Below are positions 22,930-35,773 of a stretch of DNA of 64,000 bases, piece by piece. Location: positions 1,299,501 to 1,363,500 of the forward strand of contig CM067077.1 in NCBI GenBank assembly GCA_033980235.1. The letters are read 5' to 3'. A program made the position numbers and the translations under genes. Source of the DNA: Diadema setosum (lineage: Eukaryota > Echinodermata > Echinoidea > Diadematoida > Diadematidae). Position 1 is the stretch's first letter; every line of letters begins with the position of its first letter. The notes under the pieces are model-generated. The model did no database searches. It saw only the letters and a program-made list of their open reading frames with translations, and was not told the DNA's origin.

Positions 22930-23610
22930 AATTCACTGTTTTAGCTGTTGGATATCTTCGTTTGGTTTGCACGACAATCCGTAGGTGAAAAGATTTTGCC
23001 TTCTGTCGTGTATCTCGCTTAGACCGAGTTTTTTTCGTCAAACTGAGCAATTTTGCTGTCGATGTAGTTTCACATGCGTGCAATGCCGTCATTTTCAACA
23101 TCATGTAGTCGATCAGATGCATCCGTAAATCCAGTCTCCAATTCACTGACCGTTTGTTTCGTTTTTTTTTTCAAGTGCAGCCTTTATTATTGTAATTTCG
23201 TTGACAACAGAATTCCAGTTTCATGTTTACTTGCGTAGTGAACTTGATGAATATGCACCTCACTCCTTTGATGAACAAAGACGGTTCAGATGGGAATGAG
23301 GGGCAGCGACCGGCTGGCCACTGGCCTCTGTTAGCGAAACATCGCTGGCACTGGACGTAGTGGACCTATCGGCGAGGTTGCAGATGCCTCCTGTATTTGC
23401 CTGTGTCAATGTGGCGCCATTATGTTTGTGGAAGCTTGCTTGGCCACGCCTTGAGTTGCCTCCTTCCTCCAAATGGACGTATTTGACGCCTTTTTGGTGG
23501 TGATATGAGGTCGAAAATTGTAGTCTTTTTCCTCGCATCCATATTGTTGGTACTTGTGAAGAAATTTAGCGTAAATTCCACCAAAATCTTCAGCATACAC
23601 GGGAGTTTCC
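22930..23610 (-). pseudogene. Possible decayed ORF1-like region of a non-LTR element
   Basis: On the minus strand a patchwork of frames reads VVNEITIIKAALEKK, then SELETGFTDASDRLHDVEND and NYIDSKIAQFDEKN. This is heptad-like coiled-coil sequence as in LINE ORF1 proteins, interrupted by stops and shifts near 23170, 23060 and 23020. Upstream (23260-23600) two overlapping open frames are GC-richer than the surroundings. Neither shows a zinc knuckle or other named domain. The attribution to ORF1 is inference; a processed pseudogene of a host gene is the alternative. Confidence 0.3.
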
Positions 23611-24046
23611 TGAAATGCGTTGCCGCTGTTCTATACTAACATCACGTGATCGATTGAGTTCCCACTGTACGCAATTATTTTCATCCGTCATGACTGTAAT
23701 TTACTGGATATTGATTTCAATTGATTTTGTGTCATGTGAATGTTATCATAGTCTATAATATTGTATAATAAACTGTTAATTCATGTGTTACTTTACATTG
23801 TCATGGATGTATATTGCAAATGCAACACTGTATATTTTTTTTTTGGAAATTCAATAAATGAACTGAAAATTCATTTTGGAACTTTATTAGATGTGGATTA
23901 AATGTATGATGATTCAATTGTGTTTCTTTATTTACAAATTTTACGATCACTGACCTCATCTCGGCGGTTAGCCCAGACATGCTAATTCATGTAGTAGTCT
24001 TGTACCGGGAATAAATTGTTTGAACTCTTTCAATGTACGTTAAAAA

Positions 24047-24105
<59 letters not shown>

Positions 24106-24779
24106 TTGTTTTCTTATGACTTTGTCTGGTAATGCATAATTAATGACATGACTCAATAGATCTATCTTATGAAAAAAACTGACTTTTGACACTTTTAAAG
24201 AGTCACTAAGTACTTGTCATGCGCTTTGTATAGCAAAAACCTTGGTACAATCATTTGTGTTATGATAAATCTCGTTTGAGGGATTACAAGTGGACAACTG
24301 ATTAAACATAGACTAAGAATGTCTTGGATTCATTAATGTATTTCATTCATTTCATTTTTTTTTTTCATAGAAATGGATAAAGTTGCTTCGAAGCCTACAA
24401 CATAACAGTCAATTTGTCTTTACAGTAGCGCCTTTGTTTCATGCTAATCAATGGTCCTTGTAGGGAGAAAAAATGACTGCTTAGAAGGCGCTTTCTATTT
24501 CTGGTATTCTCATACGGTAGTATTTGAAACTTTTTGACCAGCATAAAATCGACCCAGCAAGTTTAGCCTCATGTTTTCCCTACATGTCTTTGTACTCGAC
24601 ATAAATACTTGAGAACGCATTCAAATAACTTATTTGTGCGTCTGAATAAAGTAATAAATGTATTCGATATCTCCCACTTTGGTGTTACCAGTTGGGATAC
24701 CAATGTTTGTGGTGATTTTCATTCTTTTCTTTTTCAAAGTTCACATTTAAAGGTGAAATACATTTGCATTCCATTAAAT
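23611..24779. other. No gene seen; (TA)n tract
   Basis: A (TA)n microsatellite lies at 24051-24105. The segment 23740-24030 ends with AATAAATTG/TTTGAAC-like words that could be another worn LINE tail. No coding exon recognised. Confidence 0.3.
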
Positions 24780-25010
24780 AAACAGTAGACATTTATATAA
24801 CATGAACAAGCCGAGCATAAACGTAACTATACAAAATACATGTGAAAATGCGAAAACAAAATGAAGAAAACATAATTGTATTTTTTCAATATATACATAT
24901 GAGTAGTAAAAATTAAAATATGGAAATGGAGGGTCCAACTATAACACAAAGCTTGTACGATATTGGACCCTCAGAAAATGCATAAGAAAACGAAAAATTA
25001 ATTCATGAAA
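24780..25010 (-). mobile_element. LINE 3' UTR with conserved stem-loop, copy 3
   Basis: A 10-bp perfect hairpin has arms GAGGGTCCAA (24929-24938) and TTGGACCCTC (24963-24972). On the minus strand its loop contains CGTACAAGCTTTG, matching the loops of the LINE tails at 26844 and 45839. The tail end is near 24780 (TTTATTTAATGGAA in minus sense). No ORF survives. Confidence 0.45.
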
Positions 25011-25513
25011 CTACAAACAGATATAAAACAAAATTAAAGGAACCAATATCAACTGATCATATAAGGAAGGAAAAAAAGTTTTGGGGATTTTCTTCAATGT
25101 TGCCACATCAACAACAAGCAACTCACTGACAGCAAACTACATACCTCCTTGACCTCCGGTTGTGGGTTTAGAAGTCCCCTTAGAGCGCAAGGTCATTAAG
25201 GGCACAGCCCCTTTTCACAGCCACAGGACTCGAACCAGCGATGTCACGATTATTGCTCTTAATGTCTGCATTTTCATGAAAGACTGCTATCAACTAGTTA
25301 TGAATTAGTTTAACGGTACCCTAAAAGATAAAGCGTTATTTTATTATTATTTTGTTTTTTTGACTACGGACTCCAAGAGACATTACTAGTACATAAATGA
25401 ATCTGACCTCAAAATGTAGATGGAGTAATGTCACAGCTGGAATCTGCGATGTCGAATTTACTATGCAACAATATCAGAGGATTATTTTCGTTTCATATTC
25501 TCCCTTTTACAGG

Positions 25514-25587
<74 letters not shown>
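25514..25587. repeat. (CA)n(TA)n microsatellite
   Basis: CA repeats pass into TA repeats. The tract directly abuts the left end of the element at 25588. Confidence 0.9.
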
Positions 25588-25589
<2 letters not shown>

Positions 25590-26088
25590 GAGTATATGAA
25601 TATAAGAACGACCCAAGTCCATGGAAGACCATTTCGAGTAAACTAAAAAAAACTTCATATCTTTTTTGTTTGTCCAATAATATTCTATTTAACTGTGATG
25701 GGAAGGCAACATTGTATATACAAATTAGAACATTATATTATTATGACAATTAACATGAACATTAATGGTGGAGAGGCCATTTTGTGTGATGGACTTGGGT
25801 CGTTCTTTGATTCATATAGACTTGGGTCGTTCTTTCATTCATATAGATGATATTCTGCTATAGAGATGAGAGAAGGACGAGAGAGGGCGCCATAATATGA
25901 ATGTAAGAATGACCCAAGTCCTTCATTCTTACATTCATATAACATTTAACTCATTTATTTCAGGCACTTCCGGGGGTAATTAGGATTTATTATTTATACA
26001 CAAGATGAGTCCATGCATAAGCTACAATTTCCCATGTCAAACTGAATTTGGCCAAAAATTGGACTTGGGTCGTTCTTATATTCATATA

Positions 26089-26092
<4 letters not shown>
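25588..26092. mobile_element. GAACGACCCAAGTCC TIR element, copy 1
   Basis: The ends are inverted repeats: GAGTATATGAATATAAGAAC then GACCCAAGTCCATGG on the left, and CCCAAGTC complement then GTTCTTATATTCATATACTC on the right. Internal extra copies of GACTTGGGTCGTTCTT occur at 25793, 25813 and 25909. It is flanked by TA microsatellites on both sides, so insertion was into, or expanded, a (TA)n tract. A related copy is inverted at 51291-52465. Confidence 0.7.

Positions 26093-26140
<48 letters not shown>
26093..26140. repeat. (TA)n microsatellite
   Basis: About 24 TA units between the preceding TIR element and the MITE-A copy that begins at 26144. Confidence 0.9.
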
Positions 26141-26142
<2 letters not shown>

Positions 26143-26271
26143 AGTAACCGTGCACCTCAAAGCGAACATAAAGTCGCAAATACTGATTTTGCGTGAGGAC
26201 TGAAAATAAGTGAAATGGGTCAACCTAGCCGAACTTTACTTTTTCATAATTTCTGAAAGAGCGGGTCTTCT

Positions 26272-27113
26272 CCGTACATGCCCAAAATACATTTCTGTAT
26301 ACCGGACCCAGACTTTGGAATAATCTAGATAATAGCTTAAAAGACTCACCCTCATTCCTCACATTTAAATACAAATTCAGAAAACATTTGTTATCTACTT
26401 ATAATTCTAGATAATCTGAATTAATTGTTTTAATTTATGCTTGAGGTTTCACCTGTCCTGATGTCGCAGCACTTGGTGTGTTCTGTATGCAGACCTCTCT
26501 TCTCTCTTTATTCTTCTTTCCTCTTCCTTCCTGTCTTTGTTCCTCGTAGACTTGTATTGTCACCGTCTTCTCTCTTCTCGGTACTGTCTCGCGTCGTATA
26601 TGTGTGTGGGTAACTGAATGTCTGTGGATACGAGTGTGTCGTCCTTCTTATATTTTCCCGGTACACCAGTTCAATGAACACCGTCTGGGCATTAGCATTG
26701 ATAATTATTTCCTATTATTGTCAAAGCCAGCGTATAGCTATATTTTTACAAACGACTTAAGTAATCTATATTTAATATAAATGCTGTAAGAAAATAATAA
26801 AACAAACTTGAATAATATATTGCTTACTCATCAATTATCTAGGGATCCACGTCCTACAAGCTTAGCTTTTTTGTGGATCGCTATTTTCCAAAATTGAAGT
26901 TATTTTCTGAAAGCTCGCGAAGTATACATGTATACGCATTGTTCCTTCTGATGATTGTACATATGTTGATGTATATAATTTATTTCGTATATTACATGAA
27001 CCTTTTGTAAAAGTGTAGACAATATCATTTTATGATATGTATACTTTGCATTACGTTTTGATTTTCTTTGATTGGAAATAAACTATGATTGAACTTGAAC
27101 TTGAACTTGAACT
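26272..27113 (+). mobile_element. 5'-truncated LINE: RT C-terminus, 3' UTR and (TTGAAC)n tail
   Basis: Frame 26286-26414 reads TGPRLWNNLDNSLKD, SPSFLTFKYKFRKHLLS and then TAA: the C-terminal end of a CR1/L2-like reverse-transcriptase ORF. A pyrimidine-rich 3' UTR follows, then a hairpin with arms GATCCAC (26844-26850) and GTGGATC (26873-26879), and four TTGAAC repeats at the 3' end (27087-27112). It is inserted in MITE-A between TCTTCT and TTTACATTA, so both ends are known. It is only ~842 bp of a longer parent. Confidence 0.75.
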
Positions 27114-27494
27114 TTTACATTATGCTAAATTTTGGTATTATAAAACGGGAAGGAAAGTGTGTTTTTTTAGCAGTCTATCTCGAACATTTTTGGTAGAATA
27201 GTGGGATTAGGTGTGTCTTTAGAATCTCTTTTTCATTTCTGAAAAACCTTGTTCGCACTCTTCACTTTCAACTCTAATAACTTTTGAAAGTTGGCATTAA
27301 TTATGGACAAACTGTGTTAATAAGGCATGTTTAATTTCAGTTTCATCTGATAATTCCTTCATTATTGTTACTCTGGTGGTTTACTTCCTGTTTTTTTTTG
27401 TCCCATTCATCGCACAGCCAGCACGGTTTGGTAAAGATTAAGCGCTTGAATAGACACTGTACTTCAGAGCCTCTTTTCTCACTTCACACTTTTT

Positions 27495-27663
27495 AGGTGA
27501 TACGCTATCAGCGTATCACCTATTGTGATTGTCAAAATCTCTCTTTATTTTTAGGTGATACGCTATCAGCGTATCACCTATTGTGATTGTCAAAATCTCT
27601 CTTTATTAGGTGATACGCTATCAGCGTATCACCTATTGTGATTGTCAAAATCTCTCTTTATTT
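27495..27663. repeat. Three copies of a hairpin-bearing ~57-bp repeat
   Basis: AGGTGATACGCT, three bases, then AGCGTATCACCT start at 27495, 27553 and 27608, each followed by ATTGTGATTGTCAAAATC. The spacing is 58 and 55 bp. GCGTATCACCTA recurs once near the end of every 2-kb unit, joined there to the second hairpin. Confidence 0.85.
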
Positions 27664-27669
27664 TTTTTT

Positions 27670-29697
27670 ATTCTTCTTTCTTTCTGGACAATTTTGTGTC
27701 GTCAATATCTCAACAATGACATTACGGAATGACATGAAATTTTCAGTCAACATGTCTCATAACAATATCTAGCCACAATAAGGTTTTCATGACAGTAACA
27801 TATCTATGACGTCATTTAGGCGCCATTTTGTGATTTTCGGACCTTGTCACATGATCGATCATAACTTCATAACTAGATGTCATTTCTGCATCATTTTCGC
27901 TGGACATAAAGTTCAGGTCACGCTCTATCTTACTTTTTAACGCTAGTTACCCAGGTCTTCATTACGCGCGCGTAAGCGCGCGTCAAAATTTTAAAAGGCT
28001 CAAAACGACTTCCCAATGGGAAATCTCGAAGTTTCAGACAATTTTAAGCGTTTCAAACATTTTCTCGCGTGCGCGTCCGTCCGCGCAATTTCTCGCGCAG
28101 AGGGCGTAACCAACATGAAAATGCAATTTTTTTGACTGATTTGGATTCCTGATACTTTGAGTAACAATATCCACTAATTTCCGATCGATGTTGACCTATA
28201 ACAAAGGAATGCACTGGCGTCAAAGTTGAAATTCCGCGCGCGCGTCTTTCTGCAAATATAGTGAAAAAACATGTCTTTGTTTATTTCGCCATAGCTCTTT
28301 AAATCGTCCGTTGACCCGATATTTCTATTGCATATTACAAAAGCATATGAATTGTAAATAACATTCCAAGTATCAATATTGCCAGGCAAACGCGATGACG
28401 TGATCATATCGTCACTTTGAATAAAAAAAGTGGAATTGATTTTTTTGAGGTACTGTTTCTGACATTCATTTGCTCGTATCTCTGTTGTTTAAGCTCAATA
28501 TTATCCCAAATTCACATATGTTGTACTTTAAACATTTGCCTTTCAAGTCCATGTCATGGTTTTGAAATTTGATGACGTCATCATACTTTAAATTGTAATT
28601 AAAAGTAAAGATGCAAAATCGGACAAGTTTACGTGTTATGTCTATGGGAGGTGTTTTTTTTTAAAACCATGCATTGACTTGACAACGTTTAAGCACCTTT
28701 ATCTCAGCTGATTTTGCTTCATTTCCTCTGAAATTTAAGTATGTTGTAGCTGAGACAATAAGCTGCAGTAATCATGCATTTTGTTCTTTGAAATCTTCTC
28801 ATGAGGTTGACAATTTTGCAGTTTAAAACTGAAACTGAGAATGGAATGTGGACGAATCGATTCCTGATTCATCTTTCACATACATAAGTTTACGTTCCTC
28901 ATATTTTCTCGTCGAGACGTATGGCCGAGTGGTTAAAGGCGCCGTCTTAGAGACGTGAGGTTGCACTCGTGCGGGTTCGAACCCCACAAGATCACGAAAC
29001 AAAATACCTAGCTATTTTACTTTTTTTTTCTTCAATGGTGTATTACACATTCGTCCATGTAGAAATTACGTTCGTATATAAACGCACCTATACAAACACA
29101 CACACACACACAGACACACAATATCCCTCTGTTTTGTGTTGGAGACCACATTACTTCGACTGCTGCAAAATGTTGCATCCTGACTCTGTCAAACCGATCA
29201 TAGTATGTAATGACGACAACGGAGGTGTTGTACTTTGAGCAATTGTCTTTCAAGTCCATGTCATTGTTTTGTACTTTGATGACGTCATCACACTGAAAAT
29301 TGTGATTAAAGGCAAGGTATCAAAATCAGCCGATTATAGGTTTTATGTGTGCGGGACATATTTTTCCGAAATTGCCAGAAATGGCACAGCGACCTCAGAC
29401 GTTACAAGGCCGCATTTCCTTCTAGCAATGCAATACATGTTCACGCGGCCACGATTGTTGAGTGGGCATTGACTTTTTCCCCCTGTAATATCTAAACATT
29501 TTTTTTTTTTTTTGGCCTTACCGTTTCCGTGGATGTCTCGTGGCCGAGTGGTTAGAGAAACCGTTTTGCATGCACGCTCAATATAACTTCAAAGTGCCTA
29601 TATCACATTCTTTTCTTTGTCGATCACAGATGACCGACATCTGATGACCCCAGGCGTATCACCTAACTCGTCAGTGTGACGAGTTTCATGTCTCGTT
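27670..29697. repeat. Array unit 1
   Basis: 2028 bp. It begins ATTCTTCTTTCTTTCTGG and ends with the AACTCGTCA/TGACGAGTT hairpin and TCATGTCTCG. It is closest to units 4 and 6 (same GCCAGGCAAACGCGATGA stretch). It contains the tRNA-like module at 28914, a CA repeat near 29097 and a second box-A-like GTGGCCGAGTGGTTAGAG near 29541. Confidence 0.85.
28914..28995 (+). other. tRNA-Leu-like module in unit 1
   Basis: It has a box A (TGGCCGAGTGG) and a box B (GGTTCGAACCC) at tRNA-like spacing. The D-arm GGCCGAGTGGTTAAAGGC is intact. The anticodon-loop position reads CTTAGAG (TAG). The acceptor strands do not pair (GAGACGT region against AAGATCA) and the anticodon stem has only three pairs, so this is a tRNA-derived promoter module rather than a functional tRNA. 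Confidence 0.55.
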
Positions 29698-31709
29698 ATT
29701 CTTCTTTCTTTCTGGCACATTTTGTGTCGTGAATATCTCAACATTGACATGACGGAATAACATGACATTTTCAGTCAACATGTCGCATGACAATATCTGG
29801 CCACAATAAGGTTTTCATGACAGTAACATATCTATGACGTCATCTAGGCGCCATTTTGTGATTTTCGGACCATGTTACATGATCGATCATAACTTCATAA
29901 CTAAAGGTCATTTCTGTATCATTTTCGTTGGACATAAAGTTCAGGTCACGCTCTGTCTTACTTTTTAATGCTAATTACCTAGGACATCATTACGCGCACA
30001 TTAGCGCGCGTCAAAGTTTTTAAATGCTTAAAACGACTTCCCAATGGGAAATCTCGAAGTTTCAGACAATTTTAAGCGTTCCGCGCGTTCGCGTCCGTCC
30101 GCGCATTTCCGCGCGCAGTGCGCGTAAGCAACATGAAAATGCACATTTTTTGACAGATTTGGATTCCTGATACATTAAGTAACAATATCCACTGATTTCC
30201 GATCAATTTCGACCTATAACAAAGGAATGCGCTGGCGTCAAAGTTGAAATTTCGTGTGCGCGTCTATGTGGAAATATAGCGAAAAACATGTCTTTGTTTA
30301 TTTCGCCATAGCTCTTTAAAACGTCAGGTGACCCTATGTTTTTATTGCATATTACAAAAGCATATGAATTGAAAATAACGTTTCAAGTATCAATATTTCC
30401 CTAAATACATTATGACGTCATCATATCATCATCTGAAATAAAAAAAGTGGAATTAATTTTTTTGAGGTACTGTTTCTGACATTCATTTGCTCGTATCTCT
30501 GTTGTTTAAGCTCAATATTATCCCAAATTCAGATATGTTGTACTTTGAACATTTGCCTTTTAAGTCAAGTCATGGTTTTGAAATTTGATGACGTCATCAT
30601 ACCTTAAATCGTGATTAAAGGTAAAGATGCAAAATCGGACAAGTTTACGTGTTATGTCTATGGGAGGTGATTTTTTTTAAACCATGCATTGACTTGACAA
30701 CGTTTAAGCACCTTTATCTCAGCTGATTTTGCTTCATTTCCTCTGAAACTTAAGTATGTTGTAGCTGAGACAATAAGCTTCAGTAATCATGTATTTTATT
30801 TTTTGAAATCTCATCATCAGGTTGAAAATTTTGCAGTTTAAAACTGAAAATGAGAATGGAATGTGGACAAAACGATTCCCGATTCATCTTTCACATACAT
30901 AAGTTTACGTTCCTCATATTTTCTCGCCGAGACGTATGACCGAGTGGTTAAAGGCGACGTCTCAGAGACGTGAGGTTGCGGGTTCGAACCCCACAAGATC
31001 ACGAAACAAAATACTTAGCTATTTTACTTTTTTTCTTCAATTCTGTATTACATATTCGTCCATGTAGAAATCACGTTCGTATATAAACGCACCAATACAC
31101 ACACACAGACACACAGACACACACCATATCCCTCTTTTTTTGTGTTGGAGACCACATTGCTTCGACTGCTGCAAAATTTTGCAGGCTGACTTTGTCAAAC
31201 CGATCATAGTATGCAATGACGACGACGGAGGTGTTGTACTTTGAACAATTGTCTTTCAAGACCATGTCATTGTTTTGTACTTTGATGACGTCATCACACT
31301 GAAAATTGTGATTAAAGGCAAGGTATCAAAACCAGCCGATTATAGGCTTTATGTCTACGGCGCGTATTTTTCCCAAGTTGCCATATATGGCATAGTATAG
31401 CGACATCAGTCGTTACAAGGCCGCATTTCCGTCTAGCAATGCAATACATGTTCACGCGGCCACGATTGTTGAGTGGGCATTGACTTTTTCCCCCTGTAAT
31501 ATCTATACATTTCTTTTTTGCCTTACCATTTCCGGGGATGTCCCGTGGCCGAGTGGTTAGAGAAACGGTTTTGCATGCACGCTCAATATAACTTCAAGGT
31601 GCCTATATCACATTCTTTTCTTTGTCGATCACAGATGACCGACATCTGATGACCCCAAGCGTATCACCTAACTCGTCAGCGTGACGAGTTTCATATCTCG
31701 TTTTTTTTT
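29698..31709. repeat. Array unit 2, the most divergent
   Basis: 2012 bp. Same order of landmarks as unit 1 but with many private substitutions. Its tRNA-like module lacks 8 bases of the variable region, and the CA tract has become CACAGACACA. It may be the oldest unit, or it may have escaped recent exchange. Confidence 0.85.
30929..31002 (+). other. tRNA-Leu-like module in unit 2 (shortened)
   Basis: Box A here is TGACCGAGTGG and box B GGTTCGAACCC is intact. The variable region ACTCGTGC found in the other units is missing, shortening the spacing by 8 bases. Confidence 0.5.
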
Positions 31710-33127
31710 ATTCTTCTTTCTTTCTGGACAATTTTGTGTCGTCAATATCTCAACAATGACATTACGGAATGACATGAAATTTTCAGTCAACATGTCTCAT
31801 AACAATATCTAGCCACAATAAGGTTTTCATGACAGTAACATATCTATGACGTCATCTAGGCGCCATTTTGTGATTTTCGGACCTTGTCACATGATCGATC
31901 ATAACTTCATAACTAGATGTAATTTCTGCGTCATTTTCGGTGGACATAAAGTTCAGGTCACGCTCTATCTTACTTTTTAACGCTAGTTACCCAGGTCTTC
32001 ATTACGCGCGCGTAAGCGCGCGTCAAAATTTTAAAAGGCTCAAAACGACTTCCCAATGGGAAATCTCGAAGTTTCAGACAATTTTAAGCGTTTCAAACAT
32101 TTTCTCGCGTGCGCGTCCGTCCGCGCAATTTCGCGCGCAGAGGGCGTAACCAACATGAAAATGCAATTTTTTTGACTGATTTGGATTCCTGATACTTTGA
32201 GTAACAATATCCACTGATTTCCGATCGATGTTGACCTATAACAAAGAAATGCGCTGGCGTCAAAGTTGAAATTTCGTGTGCGCGTCTATGTGGAAATATA
32301 GCGAAAAACATGTCTTTGTTTATTTCGCAATAGCTCTTTAAAAAGTCCGTTGACCCTATGTTTTTATTGCATATTACAAAAGCATATGAATTGGAAATAA
32401 CGTTTCAAGTATCAATATTTCCCGAAATACATTATGACGTCATCATATCATCATCTGAAATCAAAAAAGTGGAATTAATTTTTTTGAGGTACTGTTTCTA
32501 ACATTCATTTGCTCGTATCTCTGTTGTTTAAGCTCAATATTATCCCAAATTCAGATATTTTGTACTTTTAACATTTGCCTTTCAAGTCCATGTCATGGTT
32601 TTGAAATTTGATGACGTTATCATACTTTAAATTGTGATTAAAAGTAAAGATGCAAAATCGGACAAGTTTACGTGTTATGTCTATGGGAAGTGATTTTTTT
32701 TAAAACCATCCATTGACTTGACAACGTTTAAGCACCTTTATCTCAGCTGATTTTGCTTCATTTCCTCTGAAATTTAAGTATGTTGTAGCTGAGACAATAA
32801 GCTGCAGTAATCATGCATTTTGTTCTTTGAAATCTTCTCATGAGGTTGACAATTTTGCAGTTTAAAACTAAAAATGAGAATGGAATGTGGATGAATCGAT
32901 TCCTGATTCATCTTTCACATACATAAGTTTACGTTCCTCATATTTTCTCGTCGAGACGTATGGCCGAGTGGTTAAAGGCGCCGTCTCAGAGACGTGAGGT
33001 TGCACTCGTGCGGGTTCGAACCCCACAAGATCACGAAAGAAAATACCTAGCTATTTTACTTTTTTTTTCTTCAATGGTGTATTACACATTCGTCCATGTA
33101 GAAATTACGTTCGTATATAAACGCACC

Positions 33128-33171
<44 letters not shown>

Positions 33172-33746
33172 ATCCCTCTGTTTTGTGTTGGAGACCACAT
33201 TGCTTCGACTGCTGCAGAATGTTGCATCCTGACTCTGTCAAATAGTATGTAATGACGACAACGGAGGTGTTGTACTTTGAGCAATTGTCTTTCAAGTCCA
33301 TGTCATTGTTTTGTACTTTGATGACGTCATCACACTGAAAATTGTGATTAAAGGCAAGGTATCAAAATCAGCCGATTATAGGTTTTATGTCTGCGGGACG
33401 TATTTTTCCGAAATTGCCAGAAATGGCACAGCGACCTCAGTCGTTACAAGGCCGCATTTCCTTCTAGCAATGCAAATAGTTTAATACATGTTCACGCGGC
33501 CACAATTGTTGAGTGGGCATTGACTTTTTCCCCCTGTAATATCTATACATTTTTTTTCGGCCTTACCGTTTCCGTGGATGTCCTGTGGCCGAGTGGTTAG
33601 AGAAACCGTTTTGCATGCACGCTCAATATAACTTCAAGGTGCCTATATCACATTCTTTTCTTTGTCGATCACAGATGACCGACATCTGATGACCCCAGGC
33701 GTATCACCTAACTCGTCAGTGTGACGAGTTTCATGTCTCGTTTTTT
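31710..33746. repeat. Array unit 3
   Basis: 2037 bp. Nearly identical to unit 5 (offset 4064 bp), including GCAAATAGTTTAATACATG near 33471 and a long CA tract near 33132. It is much less similar to its neighbours. Confidence 0.85.
32953..33034 (+). other. tRNA-Leu-like module in unit 3
   Basis: Same as unit 1 but the anticodon-loop position reads CTCAGAG (CAG). Box A and box B are intact and the acceptor stem is unpaired. Confidence 0.55.
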
Positions 33747-35773
33747 ATTCTTCTTTCTTTCTGGACAATTTTGTGTCGTCAATATCTCAACAATGACATT
33801 ACGGAATGACATGAAATTTTCAGTCAACATGTCTCATAACAATATCTAGCCACAATAAGGTTTTCATGACAGTAACATATCTATGACGTCATTTAGGCGC
33901 CATTTTGTGATTTTCGGAACTTGTCACATGATCGATCATAACTTCATAACTAGATGTCATTTCTGCATCATTTTCGGTGGACATAAAGTTCAGGTCACGC
34001 TCTATCTTACTTTTTAACGCTAGTTACCCAGGTCTTCATTACGCGCGCGTTCGCGCGCGTCAAAATTTTAAAAGGCTCAAAACGACTTCCCAATGGGAAA
34101 TCTCGAAGTTTCAGACAATTTTAAGCGTTTCAAACATTTTCTCGCGTGCGCGTCCGTCCGCGCAATTTCTCGCGCAGAGGGCGTAACCAACATGAAAATG
34201 CAATTTTTTTGACTGATTTGGATTCCTGATACTTTGAGTAACAATATCCACTAATTTCCGATCGATGTTGACCTATAACAAAGGAATGCACTGGCGTCAA
34301 AGTTGAAATTCCGCGCGCGCGTCTTTCTGCAAATATAGTGAAAAAACATGTCTTTGTTTATTTCGCCATAGCTCTTTAAATCGTCCGTTGACCCGATATT
34401 TCTATTGCATATTACAAAAGCATATGAATTGTAAATAACATTCCAAGTATCAATATTGCCAGGCAAACGCGATGATGTGATCATATCGTCACTTTGAATA
34501 AAAAAAGTGGAATTGATTTTTTTGAGGTACTGTTTCTGACATTCATTTGCTCGTATCTCTGTTGTTTAAGCTCAATATTATCCCAAATTCACATATGTTG
34601 TACTTTAAACATTTGCCTTTCAAGTCCATGTCATGGTTTTGAAATTTGATGACGTCATCATACTTTAAATTGTGATTAAAAGTAAAGATGCAAAATCGGA
34701 CAAGTTTACGTGTTATGTCTATGGGAGGTGATTTTTTTTAAAACCATGCATTGACTTGACAACGTTTAAGCACCTTTATCTCAGCTGATTTTGCTTCATT
34801 TCCTCTGAAATTTAAGTATGTTGTAGCTGAGACAATAAGCTGCAGTAATCATGCATTTTGTTCTTTGAAATCTTCTCATGAGGTTGACAATTTTGCAGTT
34901 TAAAACTGAAAATGAGAATGGAATGTGGACGAATCGATTCCTGATTCATCTTTCACATACATAAGTTTACGTTCCTCATATTTTCTCGTCGAGACGTATG
35001 GCCGAGTGGTTAAAGGCGCCGTCTCAGAGACGTGAGGTTGCACTCGTGCGGGTTCGAACCCCACAAGATCACGTAACAAAATACCTAGCTATTTTACTTT
35101 TTTTTTCTTCAATGGTGTATTAGACATTCGTCCATGTAGAAATTACGTTCGTATATAAACGCACCTATACAAACACACACACACACAGACACACAATATC
35201 CCTCTGTTTTGTGTTGGAGACCACATTACTTCGACTGCTGCAAAATGTTGCATCCTGACTCTGTCAAACCGATCATAGTATGTAATGACGACAACGGAGG
35301 TGTTGTACTTTGAGCAATTGTCTTTCAAGAACATGTCATTGTTTTGTACTTTGATGACGTCATCACACTGAAAATTGTGATTAAAGGCAAGGTATCAAAA
35401 TCAGCCGATTATAGGTTTTATGTGTGCGGGACGTATTTTTCCGAAATTGCCAGAAATGGCACAGCGACCTCAGTCGTTACAAGGCCGCATTTCCTTCTAG
35501 CAATGCAAGACATGTTCACGCGGCCACGATTGTTGAGTGGGCATTGACTTTTTCCCCCTGTAATATCTAAACATTTTTTTTTTGCCTTGCCGTTTCCGTG
35601 GATGTCTCGTGGCCGAGTGGTTAGAGAAACCGTTTTGCATGCACGCTCAATATAACTTCAAAGTGCCTATATCACATTCTTTTCTTTATCGATCACAGAT
35701 GACCGACATCTGATGACCCCAGGCGTATCACCTAACTCGTCAGTGTGACGAGTTTCATATCTCGTTTTTTTTT
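33747..35773. repeat. Array unit 4
   Basis: 2027 bp. Nearly identical to unit 6. It carries GCGCGCGTTCGCGCGCGTC near 34043 where other units have GCGCGTAAGCGCGCG, and lacks the insertion seen in units 3 and 5 near the GCAAGACATG site. Confidence 0.85.
34991..35072 (+). other. tRNA-Leu-like module in unit 4
   Basis: Identical in box A, box B and loop (CAG) to unit 3. A short open frame over it (AEWLKAPSQRRE in some units) is a translation of this module. Confidence 0.55.

Noticed and set aside
25397..26223. Open frames with Thr-His and Ile-Tyr repeats
   Set aside because: Translations of the (CA)n and (TA)n microsatellites.
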